Origin: an uncultured Flavobacteriaceae bacterium
GTDB lineage: Bacteria > Bacteroidota > Bacteroidia > Flavobacteriales > Flavobacteriaceae
Direction: 5' to 3'
DNA length: 64,000 nucleotides
Assembly (NCBI GenBank): GCA_947502635.1
Contig: CANNAN010000008.1
Coordinates: 124,001-188,000, forward strand
Part shown: in pieces, positions 40,570 through 48,700 of the stretch
Numbering within the stretch: position 1 is the stretch's first letter
Layout: each line of letters starts with the position of its first letter
Program-made: the position numbers and the translations under genes
The notes under the pieces: model-generated
The model's input: only the letters and a program-made list of their open reading frames with translations
Databases searched by the model: none
Told to the model about the DNA's origin: nothing

Positions 40570-41417
40570 GTTAGTGTTTTTTCTATTTCTTTATAGGGTA
40601 TTCCTGTACATATTTCTAAAAATTGTAACCATTCTAATTGAGGAGGTCGTTTTACTAACTGTGTTTTGTGATATGAGTAGCCAATTCTTTGATGAAAATC
40701 TTGATGTATCAAATATAGTAGTTCAGAATAGGTTGTGTTTTCTGGATTTAAATGAATTGATTTGTTAAGATGATTTATAATATTATCAATTATTATTTTT
40801 TTATGTCTATATGGCCTTTTACCTTCTAAAAGAGACAAGGATTTAAAAAAATAAAACCTTGAATTGAGAGATTCTAACTCAGAACATCTATTAAATAGAG
40901 TTGCCGCCTTTTTAAAATGGCTTTTAAATAAAAGGCAAACCCCTACATTAAAAAGAGCTTCAACATAATCATTGTCTTGTTTAATAATTTTTTCTCCATG
41001 AGCTATAATATGGTCGATTTCGGGAGTTTTCGAATAAATAAGCGAAAAAATATCATCCGATCTATAAAATGAATCAGTGAATTTTGCAGTGACTTTATCA
41101 GTTCGCTTTTTAGCAAAATGATACCAGCTATTTTGGTCAGTATATTTACAGAGAATATCCAATTTTCCCTCAGTTATACTGAAAGGGTATTTCCAATTAT
41201 TAGGGTCGCACATGTACTTGTAATCTCTAATTGTAGTAGCAGCTATTGGATAAGGATCCTTGTCTCCTAAATTAAAATACACTTTAATTTTATTAGCTAA
41301 AGATCTTTGTTCATCACCTTTAAACTTATTAAAAGGTTTTTGAATGCCACTTTTTTGAATGACAAGTTGAATTAATTCTAAAAAAACTTCAAGGTTAGCT
41401 TCTCCAGTAATGTTCAT
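40566..41417 (-). CDS. TPR-containing protein with possible N-terminal helical adaptor domain
   Basis: A 283-aa cytoplasmic protein. Residues 1-120 are a helical region (EVFLELIQLVIQKSG, SLANKIKVYFNLGDKDPYPIAATTIRDYKYM, PFSITEGKLDILCKYTDQNSWYHFAKK) that could include a helix-turn-helix or a protein-interaction fold. Residues about 135-230 are TPR-like (NDYVEALFNVGVCLLFKSHFKKAATLFNRCSELES, NHLNKSIHLNPENTTYSELLYL). No enzyme motif was seen. It is coupled by a 4-bp overlap to the unknown 229-aa gene. TTCACG repeats with a 21-bp period lie 66-92 bp upstream of its start, linking it to the divergent Hsp70/tubulin locus. Confidence 0.75.
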   Translation of the reverse strand: MNITGEANLEVFLELIQLVIQKSGIQKPFNKFKGDEQRSLANKIKVYFNLGDKDPYPIAATTIRDYKYMCDPNNWKYPFSITEGKLDILCKYTDQNSWYHFAKKRTDKVTAKFTDSFYRSDDIFSLIYSKTPEIDHIIAHGEKIIKQDNDYVEALFNVGVCLLFKSHFKKAATLFNRCSELESLNSRFYFFKSLSLLEGKRPYRHKKIIIDNIINHLNKSIHLNPENTTYSELLYLIHQDFHQRIGYSYHKTQLVKRPPQLEWLQFLEICTGIPYKEIEKTLT

Positions 41418-42110
41418 TATTGATTAATTAAAAAAATTTCAACTAAAATAGATCAATATTTTAAAAATGAAGTAAAGTAGTACGTGAAAACGTTTTTTAA
41501 GGTCGTGAACATCACCTTTTTATGCTTTACCGTAAACTTTTGTTAGATATTAATTAAATCTTTGGTTATCGGTATTTAAAATAATAAAGGCCTCTCTAAA
41601 TATCATTCAAACCTTGAACTAACCAAAAATAAGTAGTATTTGTAAAAATGTTTTTATATCAAAATCCCTTATTAATAGGCGTTTAAAGAGCTTTTATATG
41701 CTTTTAAAATGCGTCGGTGGAAATCGTTGGGCGGTCGACAGAGACCGACAGTCTTTCCATTTTACTTTTGGCTTAGATAAACAAATATAACCTGATCAAT
41801 CATATCTGTTTATTCGAAGTGTTTTAAAAATTAAAGATACATAAAATGCAAAAAATGGAATTTATTAAAGAGGGAAAAATGCAGAATTTAAATGCTGATC
41901 CAACATTATTAAGGCCATGTATAGCCTATACCATATTTGACATATTTCCTATCGGTGATAATAAAAAACTTCTTTACATAAATAATTGGTGGCATATGCC
42001 ACATTTAACCAGTATTCGCTGCCGGTTTTCCAATTCATTGAAAGTGCACAATAGTTTAATGATGCGGACGGTATACCAGACTGTAATGCAATACATGAAA
42101 ATTTATTTTT
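41418..42110. other. Long gene-poor region with a GC-rich nested hairpin and a 14-bp palindrome
   Basis: Almost 700 bp lie between the minus-strand pair and the small lipoprotein. Apart from the direct repeat at 41483-41509, the stretch 41705-41764 is unusually GC-rich for this genome. It can fold with nested stems TAAAATG/CATTTTA and GTCGGT/ACCGAC, plus an alternative inner CGGTC/GACCG hairpin. A perfect palindrome GTGGCATATGCCAC lies at 41989-42002. A 111-aa ORF here (41846-42181) has no protein-like features and runs into the lipoprotein gene, so it is not annotated as a gene. Confidence 0.45.
41483..41509 (-). promoter_or_regulatory. Putative LytTR-type direct repeat upstream of the minus-strand pair
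   Basis: Read in the direction of the minus-strand genes, TTCACGACC and TTCACGTAC occur with the hexamers starting 21 bp apart, 66-92 bp before the ATG at 41417. The spacing of two helical turns is what LytTR dimers bind. The same pair occurs upstream of the LytTR/Hsp70 genes at 45130-45156. Confidence 0.5.
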
Positions 42111-42272
42111 ATGAAAAATATTGTAATTTATTGTTTTGTTTTATTAGGTATTGCTTTTTTTACAAGTTGTACTGTAGTTGACGATTTAGACGAGTCGATA
42201 ATTCAAACTTCCGATTCTTTACCTACTAATGGTAATAATCAAGAAGATGACTGTAAAGGGAATTGTGACTAA
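42111..42272 (+). CDS. Tiny lipoprotein (53 aa), absent from the ORF track
   Basis: The ORF starts at ATG 42111 and ends with TAA at 42270-42272. The first 20 residues, MKNIVIYCFVLLGIAFFTSC, form a clear lipoprotein signal with a lipobox. The mature peptide is only about 34 residues, acidic and Asp/Asn/Ser-rich, with a Cys pair near the end (DCKGNC). A terminator directly follows it, which supports it being a real gene. It lies 132 bp upstream of the sensor kinase start. An accessory envelope peptide for that kinase is possible but purely inferred from position. Confidence 0.6.
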   Translation: MKNIVIYCFVLLGIAFFTSCTVVDDLDESIIQTSDSLPTNGNNQEDDCKGNCD

Positions 42273-42287
42273 GTTTTATTAATTGAA

Positions 42288-42315
42288 AGATGCTTCGAAA
42301 GAAGCATCTTTTTTT
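42288..42315 (+). terminator. Terminator after the tiny lipoprotein gene
   Basis: A 9-bp perfect stem, AGATGCTTC with GAAGCATCT, has a GAAA tetraloop and is followed by a run of seven T. This is a textbook rho-independent terminator or attenuator between the small lipoprotein and the kinase gene. Confidence 0.9.
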
Positions 42316-42404
42316 AGATTATAAATGAATAATTGTATAATGAATATGTTAAGTGTTTGTTTTTTAATAGATTAGTTCCCTGTTATATTAAGAGATCCAT
42401 TTTT

Positions 42405-44267
42405 ATGATAAAATTAAACTTAAAAGCATTTAATTATGCGATGCTTTTTATTGCGATTTTTAGCTGTATTCGGTGTAGTCATCAAGATAGATTAAAAACG
42501 GATACGACACATTCGGATTCTTTTTATGGAGATAATCTATACAATCTGGGAGATTCTTGCTATTACAAGGAGAAATTTAATTACGCGATTCATTTTTATA
42601 AACTAGCTGCTAATGCTTTTACTATAGCCTCGGATACCTTAGGCATTACGAAATCTTTTAATGATGTTGGCTTATCGTATAGAAAAATTGGAAAGCTCGA
42701 TTCTGCCAGAATTTATTATAAAAAAGCTTTTTTTTTAGACAGTATTAGAAAAGACACGTTCCTTTTAATAGGCAGATTAAGAAATATTGGAATTACTTAT
42801 AATTATGAGGGGAACCATGTACAAAGTATTGAATATTATACCAGATCTTTAGAACTCGCACAAAATACAAAATCTAAAGAAACCATAGCGGCGATACATA
42901 ATTCTCTTGGAAATTTATATAACGATCAGGAAAGGTATGCGTTGGCTCTTGACCATTACAAGGAAAGTTTAACCTTGTACTTACAAATAAGTAAACCTGT
43001 TAAATTAGCACTAGTATATAATAATATCGGTAATGTAAATACGGCAATGGGTAATTATGATAAAGCGCTATTTTATCATAAATCATCTTTAGAAATTAAA
43101 AAGAATTTGAAGAACCAAGAAGCCATTGCTTATAGTCTACATAATATTGGGGTTGTTTACAGATTTCAGAAAAACTATTTACTTTCAGAACAGAGTTTAC
43201 AAGAAGCTTATAAAATAAGGACTAAGATTAAAGATATTAGAAATAGTGCCGTAACTGCTAATACTATAGCAAGATTATACCTTGATATGGATAGAGAGCA
43301 GGAAGCTTTACCATATTTAAATATAGCAAAAGAATTTTTTCAGCAAAATAATGATAAAACTATCGAGCTTAATAATTTGAAAAACTGGGCAGATTATTAT
43401 TTTAAAATGTCAACATATAAATTAGCTTATAATAAATTAGAAAACTGGGCAGTATTGAACGATAGTTTGTTTAATACGCAGAAAGTAAATGTTTTAGAAA
43501 CGTGGAATCAATTTGAATTAAATCAAAAAGAAAATGATAATATAAAACAGAAAGAGCGAGCAGACCATCAGGAAAAATTAGCAAAAAACTGGTTAAGAAT
43601 GATATGGTTGTTATTGAGCTTTTTTATAGTGGTTTCCATTTTATCAATACTCTTGTATGTACAACGAAAAAAGATTCTCAAGCTAAATGAAGACCTCGAT
43701 TTATTTAACACAGATATCAGGCATGGCAAGCATAATGATTATGCACGGGTGATTAGAGAGTTACAAAAATTGGAGTTTGATGGTGTTGACTCTATAGAAA
43801 ATATGCTTTATGCGTCGATTGCTGTTGATGATGTATTATACCATCAGCCAGGGCAAAAAGTAAATATAAAAAGCCATTTGAGTAAAATACTCAAAGAAAA
43901 ATATCAAGCATTGAATATGGATGAGTATGATGTGATACTAGAAAAAAGACTTGAGGAAGTCGTCTTAAATGGAGAAATTGCATCTAAGCTTACCTTTATT
44001 ATTTGTGAATTAATGACAAATTCTATGAAACATGCTATTAAAATTGATAGAACTTTAAAGGTAAAAGTAGAAGTAAAAGCAAATGATTCTAATACACTAG
44101 CTGTAGTTTATAGTGATAATGGAAATAAGTTTTCTAAGGAACAATTAGAGTCCTCAAATGGGTTGGGATGGCAAATTATAAAGCGGTTTATAAAAAAACT
44201 AGAAAGTTGTATCGATATTAAAAGAGAAACAGATTATAATGTCTTTCAGTTTTTTATTAAACTATAA
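42405..44267 (+). CDS. TPR-domain sensor histidine kinase
   Basis: A membrane histidine kinase of 620 aa. The ORF track starts at a TTG at 42333. ATG 42405 gives a proper signal sequence (MIKLNLKAFNYAMLFIAIFSC). The periplasmic part is five or more TPRs (GITKSFNDVGLSYRKIGKLDSARIYYKKA, AAIHNSLGNLYNDQERYALALDHYKES, ALVYNNIGNVNTAMGNYDKALFYHKSS). One TM segment (WLRMIWLLLSFFIVVSILSILLYV) lies at about 395-415. It is followed by a dimerisation segment DIRHGKHNDYARVIRELQKL with candidate phospho-His, then an ATPase domain with ELMTNSMKHA, YSDNGNKF and NGLGWQI. It pairs with the response regulator 39 bp downstream and probably senses an envelope state through its TPRs. Confidence 0.88.
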   Translation: MIKLNLKAFNYAMLFIAIFSCIRCSHQDRLKTDTTHSDSFYGDNLYNLGDSCYYKEKFNYAIHFYKLAANAFTIASDTLGITKSFNDVGLSYRKIGKLDSARIYYKKAFFLDSIRKDTFLLIGRLRNIGITYNYEGNHVQSIEYYTRSLELAQNTKSKETIAAIHNSLGNLYNDQERYALALDHYKESLTLYLQISKPVKLALVYNNIGNVNTAMGNYDKALFYHKSSLEIKKNLKNQEAIAYSLHNIGVVYRFQKNYLLSEQSLQEAYKIRTKIKDIRNSAVTANTIARLYLDMDREQEALPYLNIAKEFFQQNNDKTIELNNLKNWADYYFKMSTYKLAYNKLENWAVLNDSLFNTQKVNVLETWNQFELNQKENDNIKQKERADHQEKLAKNWLRMIWLLLSFFIVVSILSILLYVQRKKILKLNEDLDLFNTDIRHGKHNDYARVIRELQKLEFDGVDSIENMLYASIAVDDVLYHQPGQKVNIKSHLSKILKEKYQALNMDEYDVILEKRLEEVVLNGEIASKLTFIICELMTNSMKHAIKIDRTLKVKVEVKANDSNTLAVVYSDNGNKFSKEQLESSNGLGWQIIKRFIKKLESCIDIKRETDYNVFQFFIKL

Positions 44268-44306
44268 CCACATTGTAATTTTTACACAACACAAAATTTT
44301 CTAAAA

Positions 44307-45068
44307 ATGAAAGTACTAATAGTTGAAGATGATTTAGATCAGGCTAAAAACATCATAAATCATATATATAATACATTTGGAAAACAGACGCAAATAATAG
44401 GCCCTAATGCCTATTATAAGGAAGCTATTGGAAATGTGAAAAAAGAAACCTTTGATGTGGCTATACTCGATATTCAATTACAAGAAGATCGTTATGCTGG
44501 GGTACATATTGGGGAAACCATCGAATTATTACATAACATTCCTATTTTATATGTATCGGGAATATCTGATGATAAAATAATTGAACAAACAAAGGACATT
44601 CAAAACTGTAATTATATAAGCAAACCATTTGATGATGCAGCAATAGAAAGAGCATTGCTTAAGATAAAAGACCAAATAAATTTTAAAGAATTAGAAAGTT
44701 TTAGTGATAAAATATCTTATAAACCAAGACGTCGTGATACTTATTGGATTAAAGAAGGAACGTCAAATTACACAGGGATTACAATTAAAGATATAGTATT
44801 TGTTGAGGCAAAAGATAAAATCTGTGAGTTTAATATGATTGATGGTGAAATTTTAAAAAAAAGAGCAACTCTTGAAAAACAGATTTTTGATGAAACACTA
44901 AGCTACTATCCTAATTTTTATAAATTGAGTAGAAGTTTTATTGTTAATTTAGATCATATAAACAATATTGACGGGAGGCGTATTATTTATCCTGAACTCA
45001 ACAAAAAAATTTACATCAAAATACCTGAAGATCAACTAAAAACTTTATTCGCACTTATTGGTCTTTAG
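44307..45068 (+). CDS. LytTR-family response regulator
   Basis: A 253-aa two-component regulator. The receiver domain (residues 1-125) has the acidic pair VEDD at 6-9, phospho-acceptor Asp55 in AILDIQL and the conserved Lys in YISKPFDD. The C-terminal LytTR DNA-binding domain (about 145-250) includes ITIKDIVFVEAKDKICEFNM, RATLEKQIFDETL and FYKLSRSFIVNLDHINNI. It is the cognate partner of the upstream TPR kinase. LytTR domains bind direct repeats with a 21-22 bp period, and such repeats exist upstream of both 41417 and 45256, its likely targets (inference). Confidence 0.92.
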   Translation: MKVLIVEDDLDQAKNIINHIYNTFGKQTQIIGPNAYYKEAIGNVKKETFDVAILDIQLQEDRYAGVHIGETIELLHNIPILYVSGISDDKIIEQTKDIQNCNYISKPFDDAAIERALLKIKDQINFKELESFSDKISYKPRRRDTYWIKEGTSNYTGITIKDIVFVEAKDKICEFNMIDGEILKKRATLEKQIFDETLSYYPNFYKLSRSFIVNLDHINNIDGRRIIYPELNKKIYIKIPEDQLKTLFALIGL

Positions 45069-45129
45069 AACTAGAAAGCATAAAAACTCATAGTGTAATT
45101 ACTTCAAATTGGTTGCCAGCCAAAAATGC

Positions 45130-45188
45130 TTCACGTACTTAATTGATCTTTTCACGAATCTATTTGTCTTTTTGACGGATTAATTTTG
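45130..45188 (+). promoter_or_regulatory. Putative LytTR site and promoter in front of the Hsp70/tubulin genes
   Basis: TTCACG occurs at 45130-45135 and 45151-45156, a 21-bp period, and a one-mismatch copy TTGACG follows at 45172-45177, again 21 bp on. TAATTTTG at 45181-45188 matches the Bacteroidota -7 consensus TAnnTTTG. The layout, repeats in phase followed by a -7 box about 68 bp before the ATG at 45256, suits activation by a LytTR protein. Confidence 0.55.
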
Positions 45189-45255
45189 CGTAGCTGTTTT
45201 TTATAAGTCAAATTTAGGTCGTAAAGGCGAATTTTCACACTAGGATACACGTTTT

Positions 45256-45705
45256 ATGACTACAAAATTATTTGTTTCTAATCGAGACTCAATAGGCTAT
45301 TTTAATTTTATCAATTGGGTTTTTAGTTTTTTTATAAAATTAAACATTTCTGATAAACCTTATCAAGAATATCATTCACATAAAATTTGGATTTCAGTTA
45401 AAAGAGGTGTTTTCGAAAGCTTAGAATTCGAAGATATCATACACATACAAGCAGCCGATCATTATCTAAAAATTCATTTATGTGAAAAAAGGCTGTATGT
45501 AATTAAATCGTCACTCAAAGATTTTTACAAGCAATATTTATCAAAATATGATATGTTTTATCGCCTTAGTAGGTCTTATATAGTAAACCTTAATATGGCT
45601 CATAAGATAGAAAACAATCAATTGTTTTTGAAAGAACAAACCGTTTTACCAATTCCAAAAAGTAAACGAGAAGAGATATTAAAAATTGTGGGAGTCAAAT
45701 TATAA
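45256..45705 (+). CDS. Stand-alone LytTR DNA-binding protein
   Basis: A 149-aa protein with a short N-terminal region containing a hydrophobic patch (YFNFINWVFSFFIKLN) and a complete LytTR domain at about residues 50-148 (FESLEFEDIIHIQAADHYLKIHL, KSSLKDFYKQYLSKYDMFYRLSRSYIVNLNMAHKI, EQTVLPIPKSKREEIL). There is no receiver domain, so it is not directly phosphorylated. It may respond by expression level or by partner binding. It is the first gene of the Hsp70/tubulin gene set and sits directly behind the repeat-containing promoter, so autoregulation is likely (inference). Confidence 0.9.
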   Translation: MTTKLFVSNRDSIGYFNFINWVFSFFIKLNISDKPYQEYHSHKIWISVKRGVFESLEFEDIIHIQAADHYLKIHLCEKRLYVIKSSLKDFYKQYLSKYDMFYRLSRSYIVNLNMAHKIENNQLFLKEQTVLPIPKSKREEILKIVGVKL

Positions 45706-45723
45706 AGCTTAGAGTTAAATAGT

Positions 45724-48700
45724 ATGAAAGCATTGGTGACATTTTTTTCAATTCTATTGGTTTTAATGCATAACGACCAAAATATATCTGGTTGTTATGA
45801 TACACTAAATCCAATTGAAATACTTGATTTAAACAGGTCTTTGTCTAAAGAGCCTGGTATGCTATTAGGCGCTAATAGTATGATTAAAAATCAAGTTGAA
45901 AAAAGCGATGTAGATTCTTTAGCAACCAAAAACAATATACGGAGACACTATCTAATAGCAATAGATATCTCTGGTGCTTTTGTTTCAAAATCAAAATCAA
46001 TATTAGAATCTAAAGAAGCATTAATAACATTATTTCAAAATAAAATCCCTCATTCCATAGTTAATGAAAATTCTAAAAACCTGATTTCAGAAATACAAAA
46101 TGGGATACATTTTTTTGATCCTGAGCATGATGAGATATCATATTATCAATTCGGAATTACAGAGGAAGAAATAGAATTACTTAGACCAGATAAATATTCT
46201 AATAATAAAGATTTAATCATTAGTAATTTTAATGAAAAGTTTATAGAAGATGAACAGTTTAAATGGACGACTGCACATGGTATAAAGGCTAATGTTAAAC
46301 AATATTTTAACACCTTATTTTATAAGGTGCCTAAGCAAGGGTTTGGAGAAGGCGTCACGCTTTCTAATTATGTATACCCATTGATTTTGGATAACATAAA
46401 CAGCCCATATTATGCCACCGAGTACATATTGATTATAGTTAGTGATTTTCTTACGGGGTCTCAATTTGGTAATAAGAATGACTTTTTAAGACTTAAGGAT
46501 ATATACCGTTATTCTTATGATAATGCGCTTTCCCAGAAAACGGCTCCTAATATTATAAAGGAATATATTAATGATTTGTCGGGTGCTTTTTATCCTATAG
46601 ATTATTTTGAATACGCTTTTGGAACCAAGAAGAATAATGTTGGTTTAATAGCTTATAAGATAAAACCCAAAGCAGGGAAAGAGCGTCCAGAAGATGTTAG
46701 CATGTTTATAGATGGGAATGTAGAATTAGAGCAGATAAGCTATAAGGGAGGTGAATTTAATTTATCTAAATCACAGCTTCGTTTTATACATAATGATAAA
46801 ATACATATTGATGAATTATCACTTTCTGTTAAAACAAATATAGATTCTATAGAGCCATTAGATTTTGATTTTCATGTAGGTTCGGTAAATACAAATTATG
46901 AATGGGAATCGGCTTATACTAGAAATAATGCACTCATGAATTTGGATAGTAGCTCTATGAGTTATGCTATACCTGTACTTAAGAAAATACCACTAAAAAA
47001 AGAAAAGCTTGGAAAAGTAGCATTAACCTATATGGCCAATGTGGGATATAAGCCATTAAAAACTTCAAAAGAGGTTAATTATACATTTCAAACTACACGG
47101 AATTTGACGCTAGAAGACGTACAATATAAATCTAAATTATCGATCATTATGATCACTTATCTCTTACCAATAGCTTTAGTACTACTCATATTAATCATTT
47201 TAATAATTGTAGGAAAACCGAAGAAGTTGACTTTAAAAATGGGTACCGCTCTAAACGATTCTTTTGAAGAAATTAATTATAAGAATAGGGTAGAAGGTAC
47301 TAATTGGGGGCGACAGTTAATACCATATCTAAGGTGGGGGACTAATAAGAAAAGTCAGGTTTTTGTACTACAAGGAGATGTGAGTTTAGGAAACTCAATT
47401 TTAAAAGGTTTATGGAGAAATCAAGTATATATTAAAATTATACAAGAAAAAAGCGCTCCAGGGTATGAAATTCGTTTAAGAAGTGATGGCGACAGTATTT
47501 CTGGAAGTAACGATGCTTTGAAAGTGAGGTACTCAAAACATGGCGATTTTGAGTTCAATCTTGATATTGAAAAAGTAGATGCATTATTAAAAGTAGATAA
47601 GCGTATTAAATTTGAATTTGTGTTGGAAGCCTTTTACGAAAAAACTTTTTTGTTTTTCTCTAAATCGTTAAGAAGCGATTTCTTAAAGTATAGCTTTTTT
47701 ATTGGCCCAGAAATAGGAAATACATGGGTTGGCATAGATCCAGGGACATCTGGTTCTTGTATAGCTGCTGGTGCAGATGGACACCCAGAGGTATTTATTC
47801 CTAAAACAGATACAGGAGAAGACCTTATTATACCCTCAATGATCACCTTTCTTAAAGGTGCAGATAATAACGAATTACGAAATGCATTACCATACAAGGA
47901 TAAAAAATATTTTTATGGAACACTCGCTAAAATCAATAGTAGTAGAGAACAATATGTTCCAGCGACCTTTAGATCTATTAAAAAATTACTTGGGTTCGCA
48001 GATAAAATTAAACTTGATTTTACAAAGAACCCGATAGTTTCATATGAACTTGATGGAAAAAAACTTTGTTCACTACTAGTAAAAGGGATTTATAAGGAGC
48101 TAGAAACCAATGTAATTAAAGAAAACAGAAAAGAATTATTAATAAGTGGTGAGTTTGAACCTAAAAGAGCGATAGTAGCCATTCCAAATAATTTTACAGC
48201 ACAAAAAACGCAGGATATTATAGATAGTGTTAATGAGCTAAAACAGTTTGATGAAATTCGATGTATTTATGAAGCCGAAGCAAACTTAATGTATTATTTA
48301 TTTGGAGTAAAAAAGATCACTAAAAATACAACTGTTTTGCTTTTCGATATGGGAGGAGCCACTATAAATGCGACCATAGCATCCATAAAGGGAGAGAACA
48401 TAGGAGATGGTATTTTTTATAAGATTGATATCATAGGTAAGTTGGGTTATGGTATTGGGGGCGATACTATAGATTATGTGATCATTAATTTCTTGGGCAA
48501 ATATCTTAACAGCCTGGGCGTGTATGTTGATCCATTTGATTTTGATAACGATGCTCAATTAAAAGAAAGATTAGTAGATCTGGCTTTTAGTGTTAAGTGT
48601 GAAATCATCGATAATTATGAAGAAGACAATGACGTATTGATAGACAATATAAAACTGGGAAGCTTTATCAATAAAGCTTTTGGAACTACAGTTTCGATTA

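Noticed and set aside
41846-42181. 111-aa ORF in the gap before the small lipoprotein
   Set aside because: No recognisable domain, low-complexity tail, and its 3' part is an out-of-frame reading of the small lipoprotein gene. Composition does not look coding.
45069-45255. Possible small gene between the response regulator and the LytTR protein
   Set aside because: No ORF with protein-like features; the stretch is better explained by the repeat site and promoter box.
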